64,000 nt of DNA from positions 1-64,000 of the forward strand of contig JALFAQ010000040.1 of the NCBI GenBank assembly GCA_022772305.1, read 5' to 3'. Under the pieces are notes generated by a model. That model was not told the DNA's origin, made no database searches, and was given only the letters and a program-made list of their open reading frames with translations. The DNA is from Corynebacterium glucuronolyticum (GTDB lineage: Bacteria; Actinomycetota; Actinomycetes; Mycobacteriales; Mycobacteriaceae). Positions 46,739-56,701 of the stretch are shown one piece after another (within the stretch, counting starts at the first letter, position 1; every line of letters starts with the position of its first letter). The position numbers were made by a program, and so were the translations under genes.

Positions 46739-48220
46739 ATGTCAAAGCAACCTCTCTCCGTGGGAAAGTCGGTCACCGCTGTCGGCGCTGCAGCTCTCGT
46801 CGCAGCGCTCGGATTCGGTTACTTCGGGTGGCAGCAGGCCGCCTCACCCGAATCAGTGAGCCTGGATGTTAACTCGGCGGAGTTGCAGCCAGCGACCACC
46901 TACGATGTTCAGGTCCATGATCCGGATGATGTGCTGACGGCCGATGATGAGAACGCCATGCACCGGGATGCCGAGCGTCTCGACGTTCCCGCCGTCGTAT
47001 CTACCGTGCACTACATGGTGTTCGGAACCAACCGAGACAATGCCCTCGACACCGTCGAGGAGTATTCACGAGAGAACTTGCCCGAGATCTTCACCGAGGA
47101 CGGCAAGGAGTTCGTCCCGGGGACTCTCATTATCGGCGTGGGCTTGGACCCGCGACAGTCTTTCATCACGGGTTCCGACGATGTCACCGCCGCCCTGGGA
47201 ATTGAGAGCAACACTCCGCATCGCCAGCGCGCGTTGGACGCTGTGAAGCCGGGTGTCATGGCGAACAGCATTCCGGCAGGTCTGTTAGCAGGTGCCCAAT
47301 CGGTCTTTGACCTGGAAAGCCTCAATGCCGACGTGCAGGAGGAAGCATCAGAAAACCGCCTCGTCTCCACCATTACCGCAGGTGGTGTTGGCGGCGGCCT
47401 GACGGCGTTAGCCGGAGGAACACTCGCAGCCAGGGCGGATAGGCGCCGCCGTAGCGCAAAGAAGGCACGCGAAAGCTACGACAAGGTGGTTCGATCTTAC
47501 GCGGATGTGGCTCAGCGTTTGGATGCTATCAATATCCGCGCGCATTCGCTTACCTCTGCTCTGGCAGATAACCGACTGCGTGAACAGTGGGACGAGGTGC
47601 AGAGTAAGTTTGTGGCCACCAATGAGTCCGTAGACCGCCTGGGGAATCTATCTCCTAACAGCCCAGACAGCGACTTTGCAGACGCGAAGAAGGACATTGA
47701 TAAGGCAGCTGACATCACCAAAGATATCGAGACGGCGGAAGCCAACATCGACACACTGTATGCCATGGAGCACGGCGACAAACTGGTACGCCAGGACCAA
47801 CTCATGGCGCTTCGCCACGATGTGGAGGATGCCCGCCTCCAGGTTCCCTTTGGGCCGCTGTCCGAACAACTCCGGGATCTGCAACACCGCATCGTCGACC
47901 TTGATGGCCGCGTAGAGTCCCCACAGTTTATCGATGAATATGTGCGTCTCATCGACGATTACAGCCACACGCTGGCGACGGTGCGCGAACAAGAGTTCTC
48001 GGACGTGAAGACGAAGAAGGAGCCGGAGATTCCGTCGCTTACCAGCAGCGACTACCGCCCCGGCTACGGCTGGAACAACTTCGTCCCCTTCTGGGTCATG
48101 AGCTCGTGGCATTCCAACGCTGTTGCCGAACAGCAAGCAAGCTCCTCGAGTTCCAGCAGCGGCGGTTATTCCGGGTTCTCCTCGGGGTTCTCCGCCTCCG
48201 GCGGAACGTCCTCGTTCTAG
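46739..48220 (+). CDS. DUF5129-type membrane protein
   Basis: A 493-residue protein, divergent from the PBP gene. An N-terminal helix (~12-32) is followed by an extracytoplasmic domain (~50-200) with the fold pattern of TPM-domain proteins (VHDPDDVLTADDENAMHRDAERL). A Gly/Ala-rich helix lies near residues 215-232 and a long helical, coiled-coil-like charged region runs ~235-430. The Ser/Gly tail (SSSSSSSGGYSGFSSGFSASGG) is like that of TPM proteins. The family is common in corynebacteria. Function unknown; placement beside a PBP suggests an envelope role, which is inference. Confidence 0.7.
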   Translation: MSKQPLSVGKSVTAVGAAALVAALGFGYFGWQQAASPESVSLDVNSAELQPATTYDVQVHDPDDVLTADDENAMHRDAERLDVPAVVSTVHYMVFGTNRDNALDTVEEYSRENLPEIFTEDGKEFVPGTLIIGVGLDPRQSFITGSDDVTAALGIESNTPHRQRALDAVKPGVMANSIPAGLLAGAQSVFDLESLNADVQEEASENRLVSTITAGGVGGGLTALAGGTLAARADRRRRSAKKARESYDKVVRSYADVAQRLDAINIRAHSLTSALADNRLREQWDEVQSKFVATNESVDRLGNLSPNSPDSDFADAKKDIDKAADITKDIETAEANIDTLYAMEHGDKLVRQDQLMALRHDVEDARLQVPFGPLSEQLRDLQHRIVDLDGRVESPQFIDEYVRLIDDYSHTLATVREQEFSDVKTKKEPEIPSLTSSDYRPGYGWNNFVPFWVMSSWHSNAVAEQQASSSSSSSGGYSGFSSGFSASGGTSSF

Positions 48221-48266
48221 GTCGGGCGCACAGGATTCACTCCCTAAGAATGCATACCCAATAACG

Positions 48267-48305
48267 AAAAGAGTGGCGACGGGATGTCCCGTCGCCACTC
48301 TTTTT
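48267..48305. terminator. Bidirectional terminator
   Basis: A perfect long stem (AAAAGAGTGGCGACGGGA with its complement, 2-nt loop TG) with A and T flanks lies between the convergent DUF5129 gene and ispG. Confidence 0.92.
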
Positions 48306-48338
48306 GTTGAAAACTAGCGGAAAGCCGAAAACTATTGG

Positions 48339-49463
48339 CTATGCTTCCGCACGCATCTGCGCATCGAGCTTCTTTGCTTCCTCGATGAGTGTCTCTACGA
48401 TGTCTTCCTCCGGCACGGTCTTGATTACTTCGCCCTTGATGAAGATCTGGCCCTTTCCGTTACCGGAGGCCACGCCAAGATCTGCGTCTCGTGCTTCGCC
48501 CGGGCCGTTGACAACGCAACCCATAACGGCGACGCGCAACGGAATGTCCATCCCCTGCAGTGATTCGGTGACCTCTTCTGCCAGCTTGTACACGTCCACC
48601 TGGGCGCGACCACAGGACGGGCAGGAAACGATATCTAGCTTGCGGGGGCGCAGATTGAGCGACTGAAGGATCTGATCGCCAACGCGAATCTCCTCAACAG
48701 GCTCCGTGGACAGCGAGACGCGGATAGTGTCACCGATGCCCTCAGCCAACAGCGCACCAAAGGCAACAGAGGACTTCACTGTGCCCTGGAATGCCGGGCC
48801 GGCCTCCGTCACTCCGAGATGCAGTGGGTAGTCTGTCTTCGCGGCCAGCTGGCGGTAGGCCTCCACCATGATGACCGGGTCGTGGTGCTTCACGGAGATG
48901 GCAATGTCACCGTAGCCGTACTCCTCGAAGAGACCGGCTTCCCAAATAGCGGATTCCACGAGGGCCTCTGGAGTGGCCTTGCCGTATTTCTCCATAATTC
49001 GCTTATCGAGGGAACCAGCGTTCACGCCGATGCGAATTGGAATTCCCGCATCACCGGCAGCCTTGGCTACTTCCTTCACGCGACCATCGAACTCACGGAT
49101 ATTGCCGGGGTTCACACGAACCGCGGCACATCCTGCTTCGATTGCCTGGAAGATGTACTTCGGCTGGAAGTGAATATCGGCGATGACGGGGATCGGAGAC
49201 TTCTGCGCGATGATCGGCAGAGCGTCCGCGTCGACCGTCTTCGGACATGCAACACGCACGATGTCGCAGCCCGATGCGGTCAGCTCTGCAATCTGCTGCA
49301 ACGTGGCATTGATGTCGTGGGTCTTGGTGTTGGTCATCGACTGCACGGAGACCGGGTAATCGGAGCCAACCCCGACATTACCGACCATGAGCTGTCGCGT
49401 CTTGCGGCGCTGGTGCAGAACTGGTGGTACTTCAGGCATTCCAAGTCCGATTGGTACTGGCAT
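48339..49463 (-). CDS. ispG: 4-hydroxy-3-methylbut-2-enyl diphosphate synthase
   Basis: A 374-residue GcpE/IspG. It reduces MEcPP to HMBPP using a [4Fe-4S] cluster, the penultimate MEP-pathway step. The TIM-barrel start [14 protein letters not shown] and the cluster ligands CPSCGR and [14 protein letters not shown] are intact. ATG 49463 preferred; a TTG two codons earlier is also in frame. dxr, the first committed MEP enzyme, is two genes upstream with rip1 between, the same trio as in M. tuberculosis. A perfect 20-bp tandem duplication lies between rip1 and this gene. Confidence 0.96.
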   Translation of the reverse strand: MPVPIGLGMPEVPPVLHQRRKTRQLMVGNVGVGSDYPVSVQSMTNTKTHDINATLQQIAELTASGCDIVRVACPKTVDADALPIIAQKSPIPVIADIHFQPKYIFQAIEAGCAAVRVNPGNIREFDGRVKEVAKAAGDAGIPIRIGVNAGSLDKRIMEKYGKATPEALVESAIWEAGLFEEYGYGDIAISVKHHDPVIMVEAYRQLAAKTDYPLHLGVTEAGPAFQGTVKSSVAFGALLAEGIGDTIRVSLSTEPVEEIRVGDQILQSLNLRPRKLDIVSCPSCGRAQVDVYKLAEEVTESLQGMDIPLRVAVMGCVVNGPGEARDADLGVASGNGKGQIFIKGEVIKTVPEEDIVETLIEEAKKLDAQMRAEA

Positions 49464-49523
49464 TCGCAAACCTATTCTCTAGCTGGGCAAACTTTCGTTG
49501 CACTAGTTTACACTGCTACCTAT

Positions 49524-49563
49524 AGACAGCGCTTGTTGCCGTCAGACAGCGCTTGTTGCCGTC
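49524..49563. repeat. Perfect 20-bp tandem duplication upstream of ispG
   Basis: Two identical adjacent copies of AGACAGCGCTTGTTGCCGTC. They lie between the rip1 stop (49576) and the ispG start (49463), so within the ispG leader or promoter region. Confidence 0.95.
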
Positions 49564-49575
49564 AGTGTGTGCAGC

Positions 49576-50757
49576 TTAGAACAGCTTAATGGGGTTGACC
49601 ACATCCGCGACGATGACTAGACCACCGATAACGAGGAGGGCAAGGCTCGCCGCGTACGTGATAGGCATAAGCTTTGTGTAATCCGCAGGACCGGCTGGGG
49701 CGAGTCCACGGAGCCTCCGAAGCGCGTCGCGGATCTTCTCGTAAATGACCACCGCAATGTGCCCTCCGTCGAGGGGCGGCAGCGGGATGAGGTTAAACAG
49801 GGCGAGGAAGTAGTTGAGGTTGGACAGCAACATCCAGAACATCGCCCATAGGGAGCGCTCCACTAGCTCTCCGCCTACCCGCGATGCACCAACGACGCTC
49901 ATCGGCGATGCTTGATCGCGTTCGCCACCGAAAATGGCAACAACGACGCCAGGGATCCTTCGGGGGAAGGACTTCAACCCATCCCACGTGGCAACGAACA
50001 GGTCACCTGCGTAGGAGGCTGTTGCCCCGACAGCGGCAAGCGGGTTGTAGGTGAGGTAGAGATCCTTTATGGGGGCGCTAGACACGCCAATGACACCCAC
50101 TGTTTGAGTGCTGCCATCGGTGAGAGTGGCCTCCACTCCTTGTACGTGGACAGGGAAGGTGAGCTGCTTGCCGTCTCGCTCAACAGCGATGTCTACCGTC
50201 TCGTTTGGGTGCGTGAACACCTCATTGCGTACGTCTACGAAAGAAGGGGTGTCTACTCCCCCGACTTGTCTAATTGCATCACCTGGTCGGATACCAGCTT
50301 CATACGCTGGTCCCTCACCCTGGCATGCCTCACCGATGCAGGTGGTCTCCTCCACCACCGGAGTCACATCCGGATTGGGGTTAGGAAGGCCGGTAGTCAC
50401 GGCAAGTCCATAAAGAATGACAGTGCCCACGATGATGTTCATGAGGATGCCGCCGGACATGACAGCGATGCGTCGCCATGCAGGCTTCTTATACATTGCG
50501 TGTGGTTCTTCCTCCGGGGTCATTTCATCCAGAGCAGTCATCCCCGCGATATCGCAGAAACCACCAAGCGGAATGGCCTTAAACCCGTAGTCCGTGTGGC
50601 CCTTCGTTGTCTTCCACACGGTGGGGCCGAACCCCACGAAGAAACGTCGCACACGCATGCCGGATAGCCGTGCGATTGCGTAGTGACCGAACTCGTGGAG
50701 AGCGATCGTCGCTGCAATGCCTACGGCAAACAGGACGACTCCCAGGACGTAACTCAT
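49576..50757 (-). CDS. rip1: Site-2 intramembrane metalloprotease Rip1/RseP
   Basis: A 393-residue M50 protease. The first helix holds HEFGH (zinc ligands and catalytic Glu) near residue 21. A PDZ domain lies around residues 165-260 (YEAGIRPGDAIRQVGG). The second metal motif is in LPPLDGGH near residue 325, and the final helix is at the C-terminus. In mycobacteria Rip1 cleaves anti-sigma factors and controls envelope lipid genes. ATG 50757 has GAAGGAAAG 8 nt upstream; the frame also opens 10 codons earlier. It sits between dxr and ispG and is probably cotranscribed with them. Confidence 0.93.
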   Translation of the reverse strand: MSYVLGVVLFAVGIAATIALHEFGHYAIARLSGMRVRRFFVGFGPTVWKTTKGHTDYGFKAIPLGGFCDIAGMTALDEMTPEEEPHAMYKKPAWRRIAVMSGGILMNIIVGTVILYGLAVTTGLPNPNPDVTPVVEETTCIGEACQGEGPAYEAGIRPGDAIRQVGGVDTPSFVDVRNEVFTHPNETVDIAVERDGKQLTFPVHVQGVEATLTDGSTQTVGVIGVSSAPIKDLYLTYNPLAAVGATASYAGDLFVATWDGLKSFPRRIPGVVVAIFGGERDQASPMSVVGASRVGGELVERSLWAMFWMLLSNLNYFLALFNLIPLPPLDGGHIAVVIYEKIRDALRRLRGLAPAGPADYTKLMPITYAASLALLVIGGLVIVADVVNPIKLF

Positions 50758-50905
50758 TCGACGGCTTTCCTTCTTTCTTGGTGTCACGGGCGTGCACTAC
50801 ACGCGCGGGAATAGTAACCCGATTGTGTCATGCACTGCTAATCAACGGCACACGCTCGCACCTTGGTGGTGGTCACGTGTGCCGTACGTGTTACTGAGTA
50901 AATCG

Positions 50906-52063
50906 TTAGGCTTGCAACGAGTGCAGAACCTCGTGTGCACAGCGTCGGGCAGCATCCTGCGTCGCCATGACATCGTCGAAGTCACGCGGGGAACCGGCAA
51001 AGCCATCGGCTTTGCTCAAAACAGTTTCCACAACGTCAACAATCCGCGGGAACTTGAGACGGCGGGCGAGGAACTCCGCTGCTGCTTCCTCGTTGGCTGC
51101 GTTGAATACTGCCGGCCAGGTTCCGCCCTTGGTAACGACTTCTCGGGCGAGACGCACGGCGGGGAAGTTTTCCTCGTCGACAGGCTCGAATGTCCACTCC
51201 AGCCTTTGTGAGAAGTCCAGGTGCGGTTGTGCATCGGGGACGCGGTCGGGCCAGTTGAGTGCCAGGGAGATGGGAAGCTTCATCGATGGCGGCGAGGCTT
51301 GGGCAATGGTTGCGCCGTCGAGGAAGGTGATGGCCGAGTGAACGATGGACTGCGGGTGAACGGTGACCTCGATCTTTTCTGCAGGGACATCGAAGAGGAG
51401 GCTCGCCTCAATCAGCTCCAAGCCCTTATTGACTAGCGTTGCCGAGTTCAGCGTATTCATCTGCCCCATAGACCACGTCGGGTGCTTGGCAGCCTGCTCC
51501 GGGGTGACATCCCACATCTCCTCGCGGGTCCACCCGCGGAACGGCCCACCGGAGGCAGTCAGCACGAGGGAGTGAATTTCCCCGTGGGTTCCTGACCGCA
51601 GGGCCTGTGCCATCGCTGAATGCTCCGAATCGACGGGAACGATCTGTCCGGGCTGCGCTTTCTTCATCACCAACTCGCCACCGGCAACAAGCGATTCCTT
51701 GTTGGCGAGTGCGAGAATCTCACCCTCATCTAAAACAGCAAGGGTCGCAGCAAGCCCCATGGCACCCACAAGGCCATTGAGAACTGTCTCTGCCTTCACC
51801 GTGCGGACGAGCTTCTCAGATGCATCGGGACCGGAAATGACGGTCCCCCCGAGGGCCTCCTCGACCACCTCGTGATTGTGGGCGACGGCAACCTGCGGTG
51901 CCGAAAGGCCGAGCTCCTTGGCCTGCTGGATGAGGAGATCGGTGTGGGATCCTCCAGCAGCGATGCCGACTACATCGAACTTATCCGGGTTGGCTGCAAT
52001 AACTTCGAGCGCCTGGGTACCAATGGACCCTGTCGATCCCAAAATCAAAACTGTGCGTGGCAT
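50906..52063 (-). CDS. dxr: 1-deoxy-D-xylulose 5-phosphate reductoisomerase
   Basis: A 385-residue Dxr/IspC that converts DXP to MEP with NADPH. Motifs: the NADPH-binding [14 protein letters not shown], then [13 protein letters not shown]. The substrate and metal site includes [22 protein letters not shown] and [16 protein letters not shown]. The target of fosmidomycin. ATG 52063 chosen; a TTG immediately before is in frame. First gene of dxr-rip1-ispG. Confidence 0.96.
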   Translation of the reverse strand: MPRTVLILGSTGSIGTQALEVIAANPDKFDVVGIAAGGSHTDLLIQQAKELGLSAPQVAVAHNHEVVEEALGGTVISGPDASEKLVRTVKAETVLNGLVGAMGLAATLAVLDEGEILALANKESLVAGGELVMKKAQPGQIVPVDSEHSAMAQALRSGTHGEIHSLVLTASGGPFRGWTREEMWDVTPEQAAKHPTWSMGQMNTLNSATLVNKGLELIEASLLFDVPAEKIEVTVHPQSIVHSAITFLDGATIAQASPPSMKLPISLALNWPDRVPDAQPHLDFSQRLEWTFEPVDEENFPAVRLAREVVTKGGTWPAVFNAANEEAAAEFLARRLKFPRIVDVVETVLSKADGFAGSPRDFDDVMATQDAARRCAHEVLHSLQA

Positions 52064-52514
52064 CAAAACCTGCCTTACCTATGTACTGCTGCACCTGTCT
52101 GTAAATCCGCTGGGCGCGTTTACTGCCCTGCCTGAATAGCTATCTCAAATCTTAACGTCCCACCCTCACGTAGGTCGGAAGCCCTGGCACTCACTTCCTC
52201 TCTCGCGGTAGGAATGAGGGGCCCATCCTCTACACGAGGAATTGGGTGCCCCAGAGAGGATTCGAACCTCCGACACGAGGGTCTACCCCCTACGCGGGAA
52301 ATAGGGTACGTCGAAAGGCGGATATTTGGGTGATACGCGGCCGGTTGTTCGACGAAGTGGGGAAAGTGTGGAAAGATTTAGTCTGTCTAGATAAAAGTGC
52401 ATGTGCTGCGTCTCGCACGCCACAGTAGCTGCTCATTTTTGCAACGTATCTTCCTGGTACGTGCGTAGCTGCAGGCGACCACAGACGCACACGTAGAAGG
52501 AATAAGGAGTTACC
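52064..52514. other. Intergenic region, dxr / DUF2631
   Basis: About 450 bp. It holds a tRNA 3'-half remnant (52245-52285) flanked by two imperfect copies of a ~21-bp segment (52229-52250 and 52290-52311, pattern CTAC-CG-G-A--GGGT). The AGGAATAAGGAG ribosome-binding site of the DUF2631 gene is at the right end. A proline/arginine-rich short frame across the tRNA remnant is an artefact. Confidence 0.55.
52245..52285 (-). tRNA. tRNA 3'-half remnant (T-arm and acceptor 3' strand only)
   Basis: On the minus strand: a 5-nt variable loop (GTGTC), T-arm GGAGG-TTCGAAT-CCTCT, acceptor strand CTGGGGC and discriminator A. The matching acceptor 5' strand (GCCCCAG), D-arm and a proper anticodon arm are absent upstream. 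It is a partial copy, as left by integration at a tRNA gene or by deletion, and not a working tRNA. The variable loop resembles tRNA-Arg, but identity cannot be fixed. Confidence 0.65.
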
Positions 52515-53063
52515 GTGGCTGGTTCCCACACTGTGAATGCCGAAGATGCCAAGGCTGGCAAGAAGGTAAAGAAGGCTCGCAAGAACCGCAAGCCCGCTGT
52601 GCAGGCTGAACAGGGCGGCGAAATTTACAACGGAGTGAACACGCTCGACGAGCCGTCCGCCAAGTGGGGCTGGCACCGCATCGGTAACGGTGTCATCCAG
52701 ATCTGTGGCTGGCTCGGTGTCATTCTCCTCCTTGCTTTCAATTTTGGTAACCACCGTGGCCACGTTGAGACCATCTGGCTGGTCACGCTTGCTGTCGTGA
52801 TCGCCCTTGGCCTTATCATCTTCGCTATCAAGCCTGATCTCAACCAGGTCCGCACGGTGACGGCTAACAACCAGCCGCAGGGATACCAGGAGAAGGACTG
52901 GAACTACGACCAGAAGCACCTCACCGGTGTCTACGCTAATCTCACGGATTCCCAGCTACGGAGCCTCAACTACGATCCGGAGCTCGTGCGTCGCACCCAG
53001 GCTCAGCAGCAACAGCACATTGCTGCGCCGAACACGCACACCGCAGTCATCGACGAAAAGTAA
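52515..53063 (+). CDS. DUF2631 membrane protein
   Basis: A 182-residue protein with GTG start (AAGGAG upstream). The N-terminal ~35 residues are Lys-rich. The DUF2631 core (TLDEPSAKWGWHRIGNG) is followed by two helices (residues ~62-78 and ~88-106) and a polar, Gln-rich C-terminal tail. The family is restricted to Mycobacteriales and has no assigned function. It lies between dxr and rlmN, as does its relative in other corynebacteria. A perfect terminator follows ~150 bp downstream. Confidence 0.85.
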   Translation: MAGSHTVNAEDAKAGKKVKKARKNRKPAVQAEQGGEIYNGVNTLDEPSAKWGWHRIGNGVIQICGWLGVILLLAFNFGNHRGHVETIWLVTLAVVIALGLIIFAIKPDLNQVRTVTANNQPQGYQEKDWNYDQKHLTGVYANLTDSQLRSLNYDPELVRRTQAQQQQHIAAPNTHTAVIDEK

Positions 53064-53214
53064 ATCCGTACCTATTACCTATTGTGCACTTGCGCGTCGC
53101 GTGACGCACGAGACAGTGGATACTCACTGTTACCAGGTGGTGGGCACATAGTTGCCACCGCCTGTGTAAGTCACTAAAGCGCCACAGACCTCCTTTTTCG
53201 GAGTAGTAGGGTAA

Positions 53215-53253
53215 ACAAAAACGCCTTCCACGGTTTCGTGGAAGGCGTTTTTG
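53215..53253. terminator. Bidirectional terminator
   Basis: A perfect 17-bp stem (CAAAAACGCCTTCCACG with its complement, loop around GTTT) lies between the convergent DUF2631 gene and rlmN. Confidence 0.93.
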
Positions 53254-53271
53254 TGCTCTTTAGCCGGCTAG

Positions 53272-54456
53272 CTACTTTTCCTTGTTGTTTCGTGCGGCCT
53301 CGTCGGTCAGCCGTGCAGCCTCCGCCGTTGCCTTAGCGGCCCTGCGAGCAGCTGCCCCCGTGCGTTCTTCCGCTGCTAGCTGGCCGCACGCCGCTGCGAT
53401 CTCCTGGCCTCGGGTATCGCGCACGGTGCAGGTGACGCCGCGAGCGATGACGCGTTTTTGGAATTCATCCTGCACGTGCTTTGGGCTCGCATCCCATTTA
53501 GAACCCGGCGTTGGGTTGAGCGGGATGAGGTTGACGTGCACCTTGGAGCCCAGTGCGCCGTGCAGCTTCTTGCCCAGAAGGTCTGCACGCCAGAGCTGAT
53601 CGTTGATGTCACGGATGAGCGCGTACTCGATGGAAACACGGCGACCGGAGGCTTCTGCGTACTCGCGCGCGGCGTCGAGAACCTCAGTGACCGACCACCG
53701 ATTGTTGGCAGGAACGAGTGAGTCGCGGAGCTCGTCGTCAGGCGTGTGCAAGCTCACCGCAAGCCGACAGGACAAACCTTCGGCAGCGAAGCGTCGAATA
53801 GCAGGAGCCAGACCCACAGTAGACAGGGTGATCCCTCGCTGCGAGATCCCAAACCCCTCGGGTGACGGCTGAGTGATCTGCCGAATGGCACTCAGAACGC
53901 GGTTGTAATTGGCTAGTGGCTCCCCCATACCCATGAACACGATGTTGGACAGGCGACCTCCCTTTGCCTGCATGGTGGCTGCTGCCGCGCGCACCTGATC
54001 CACGATCTCGCCCGTGGACAAGTTACGATCCAGACCACCCTGGCCCGTGGCACAGAATGGGCACGCCATGCCACAACCGGCCTGGGAGGAGATACACAGG
54101 GTGGCGCGATCCGGGTACTCCATGAGCACCGACTCGAGGAGCGTGCCGTCATGCAGCTTCCACAGCATCTTCTGAGTTTGCCCATCATCGGCGGACGTCT
54201 CACGGACGGGAGACATCAGCTGTGGAAAAAGCTTGTCCCCCACGACCGTTCGTACAGACTCGGGCAGATCCGTCATGAGCTCGGGATCAGCTTCAAAGCG
54301 GCCATAGTAGTGGCGAGCAATCTGGTTGTCTCGGAACTTGGGCAGGCCCAACTCCTTGAGGATCTCGACGCGCTCGTCTTTGGTGTAATCAGCAAAGTGC
54401 TTCGGCGGCATGGAGCGCCGGGCGCGGTTAAAGTTCAAAACAACAGGTTCAGCCAT
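53272..54456 (-). CDS. rlmN: Dual-specificity rRNA/tRNA methyltransferase RlmN
   Basis: A 394-residue radical-SAM enzyme that methylates C2 of A2503 in 23S rRNA and A37 in some tRNAs. The cluster motif CGMACPFC is present (CxxxCxxC). The methyl-carrying Cys is in the C-terminal [16 protein letters not shown], and the second Cys pair member is in the TVRDTRG region. Other landmarks: [14 protein letters not shown] and [15 protein letters not shown] 54456 has GAGGG 7 nt upstream, better than the ATG four codons earlier. The C-terminal ~25 residues are an Ala/Arg/Glu helix extension. Confidence 0.95.
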   Translation of the reverse strand: MAEPVVLNFNRARRSMPPKHFADYTKDERVEILKELGLPKFRDNQIARHYYGRFEADPELMTDLPESVRTVVGDKLFPQLMSPVRETSADDGQTQKMLWKLHDGTLLESVLMEYPDRATLCISSQAGCGMACPFCATGQGGLDRNLSTGEIVDQVRAAAATMQAKGGRLSNIVFMGMGEPLANYNRVLSAIRQITQPSPEGFGISQRGITLSTVGLAPAIRRFAAEGLSCRLAVSLHTPDDELRDSLVPANNRWSVTEVLDAAREYAEASGRRVSIEYALIRDINDQLWRADLLGKKLHGALGSKVHVNLIPLNPTPGSKWDASPKHVQDEFQKRVIARGVTCTVRDTRGQEIAAACGQLAAEERTGAAARRAAKATAEAARLTDEAARNNKEK

Positions 54457-54656
54457 AATAACCCTCATTGTGCCAGAAGCAGCGCCGTTTCCCCCAACTC
54501 GTAAATAGGCTCCCCCAAAACATTCGCGCCAGGCTCCCGCCTACGCTCTGAAAACCTCTCTGCATCAGGGAAAACGTTTCGGCGACGGAGGCAGCGAAAT
54601 TCAGAGCTTCTCCCCTGCTGGCAACACAGAGACGGCTGCACCCGGCAGCGTGCTCG

Positions 54657-55553
54657 CTATGTCTGAAGGATCGAGAGAATCAGCCACGTGACAACGCCCG
54701 CCGGGAGCATGCCATCCAACCGATCCATCAGGCCGCCGTGGCCGGGGAGCATCCGAGACATGTCTTTGATTCCCAGTTCGCGCTTGAATTGACTCTCGAC
54801 AAGATCTCCGAGGGTTGCGGCAATGACGAGAAGCACGCCAAGAACAACACCCAAGAGTGGGTCCGCGTGGAGGAGGAAACGCACCGTCAGCGCGCCGACG
54901 ATCATCCCCAAACCGAGGGAGCCAGCAAATCCCTCCCAGGACTTGTTGGGGCTTACCGCCGGTGCCATAGAGTGGGAACCAAACCCTACTCCGGCGAGGA
55001 AACCGCCTGTATCGCTGGCAATGACGCACAGCATGAACGTCAGGATGAACATCGGGCCCGGAATGTCATGTCGAGTGATGTTCGACAGCATGGCGATAAA
55101 AGAGCCGAACAGCGCAATCCACGTCAGCACAAAGACCGACATGGACATATCACGCCAGTAGTTACGCGGTGGTGTATGCCGACCGTTTCTGAACAGCCGA
55201 CTAAACATCACGAGAAGGATACTGCTCACATACCCGGCCATAAGCCCCCACAATCCCCACGGCCAGGATGACCACACCATAATCTGACCGCCGAACAGCA
55301 GAATGGAGAGGCTCATTGCGTAGCCACCTTCTGTTAGACGGCGGTGGACCTCCCACGTCGCTAACGCGATTGCGGTTGCCACAATCGGGTACCAGGCAAC
55401 CGGACCGACGAGGATTCCGACGAGAACAATTGCAATGAGGATGGCGCCCGTAGTGATGGCAGCGGGCATGTTGCGCCCGGATTCATTCTTGGGGCGTGGC
55501 ATGCGCGCCTCAAGCTGTTCCCAGCTGAACCGTGAAAAATCTGGACGGGCCAT
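54657..55553 (-). CDS. cdsA: Phosphatidate cytidylyltransferase
   Basis: A 298-residue integral membrane enzyme that makes CDP-diacylglycerol for phosphatidylinositol, cardiolipin and phosphatidylethanolamine synthesis. About eight helices. The catalytic region reads SDTGGFLAG, then SPNKSWEGFAGSLG, and the family signature near the C-terminus (LPGHGGLMDRLDG). The final D-S of the usual signature is D-G here. Start at ATG 55553 (MARPDFSRFSW) gives family length; the frame is open a further 51 codons with no family features. Separated from frr by an unusual ~370 bp. Confidence 0.93.
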   Translation of the reverse strand: MARPDFSRFSWEQLEARMPRPKNESGRNMPAAITTGAILIAIVLVGILVGPVAWYPIVATAIALATWEVHRRLTEGGYAMSLSILLFGGQIMVWSSWPWGLWGLMAGYVSSILLVMFSRLFRNGRHTPPRNYWRDMSMSVFVLTWIALFGSFIAMLSNITRHDIPGPMFILTFMLCVIASDTGGFLAGVGFGSHSMAPAVSPNKSWEGFAGSLGLGMIVGALTVRFLLHADPLLGVVLGVLLVIAATLGDLVESQFKRELGIKDMSRMLPGHGGLMDRLDGMLPAGVVTWLILSILQT

Positions 55554-55922
55554 AATGCTTCTTGTGATTCCTTGGTGGTTCGTGCGACGCGGAATATACA
55601 ATCCCGTCGCTGTACTGTGCGAGGTGAATCTACCTACCGCCTGTATCCCCCTAGAGCCTAGTCCACAACCATGCACTATGTAGGCAACAAAGCCGACTGA
55701 GCTCATGTGAGGAGAAAACCAACCACGGCTGACGACCGCGCCGCCGCGCTGCGACAGCGCTGCTGCGGCCGGGTCAAAACTGCTTCTCCTCAGAGAAATG
55801 CACCCCCGCAGTGATCCGCTTCGCCACCTTCCTCCCCTCGCGTCTTAGGTAGGCGCGGTGGGATAGTAAGCGACATCGGCTATCTCTGTGGTGAAAAATC
55901 ATACGGGGTGCATGCTGGGGAG
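55554..55922. other. Intergenic region, frr / cdsA
   Basis: About 370 bp where related genomes usually have a short gap. A nested GC-rich hairpin (GCGCTG-CGA-CAGCGC at 55746-55760, within an outer GCCGC/GCGGC) lies mid-region. No gene seen. It probably holds the cdsA promoter. Confidence 0.45.
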
Positions 55923-56480
55923 CTAGACCTCCATCAGGTCCTTTTCCTTTGCCTCAACGAGTTCTTCCACACGAGTCTCGTTCTTCTTGGTCACCTTGTC
56001 CAGCTCCTTCTCACCGGCTTGGACTTCGTCCTCACCAGCGTCGCCGCCCTTCTGGATCTTCTTCAGCTGATCCATACCCTTACGGCGAATGTTGCGGATA
56101 GCGATCTTGCCTTCCTCACCCTTAGACTTAGCGACTTTCACCATGTCCCGGCGACGCTCCTCGGTGAGCTGCGGAACAGTCACGCGAAGCACCTGGCCGT
56201 CGTTCGTGGGGTTCACGCCGAGGTCGGAGTTACGAATTGCACGCTCGATATCGTCCATGGAGTTCATGTCATACGGCTTGATGAGCAGCATGCGCGGCTC
56301 CGGGACAGAGATGGTCGCCATCTGGTTAATCGGAGTGGGCTGACCGTAGAACTCGGCGATAACACCGTTGAACATGTTCGGGTTCGCACGTCCGGTGCGA
56401 ATGTGCGAAAGCTCCTCGCGGGTGTGCTCCACGGTTGCTTCCATCCGCTCGTCGGCTTCAAGGATTACTTCATCAATCAT
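55923..56480 (-). CDS. frr: Ribosome recycling factor
   Basis: A 185-residue RRF that, with EF-G, splits post-termination ribosomes. It matches along its whole length: ADERMEATVEHTREELSHIRTGRANPNM, the short beta domain (FYGQPTPINQMATISVPEPRMLLIKPYD), and the C-terminal three-helix region (LTEERRRDMVKVAKSKGEEGKIAIRNIRR). Start ATG 56480 gives the canonical MIDEVILEADERM; the frame is open 17 codons upstream. Follows pyrH by ~220 bp with an AGCGACA/TGTCGCT inverted repeat (56658-56693) between. Confidence 0.97.
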   Translation of the reverse strand: MIDEVILEADERMEATVEHTREELSHIRTGRANPNMFNGVIAEFYGQPTPINQMATISVPEPRMLLIKPYDMNSMDDIERAIRNSDLGVNPTNDGQVLRVTVPQLTEERRRDMVKVAKSKGEEGKIAIRNIRRKGMDQLKKIQKGGDAGEDEVQAGEKELDKVTKKNETRVEELVEAKEKDLMEV

Positions 56481-56701
56481 GGTTAGAGTGTACTTCTCCT
56501 TCGGGCGGGTGGGGAGGAAAATCCCCACCAACCAGCGTTGTAAAAATTATTCTCTTCGCGTGTAGTGGTTTTCGCAGGGCTTCCGACGTGCGACAAAACC
56601 AGTAGGTTCGTGTTCGTTTTACCGCTGCAGCTCGTCATAGGGCGGTAATGCGACGGCAGCGACACAGTTGAACCTGTAAAAGACCCTGTCGCTCGGACAG
56701 A

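Noticed and set aside
52246..52428. A 60-codon frame beginning MPQRGFEPPTRG
   Set aside because: It is the antisense translation of a tRNA T-arm and acceptor, a classic false gene.
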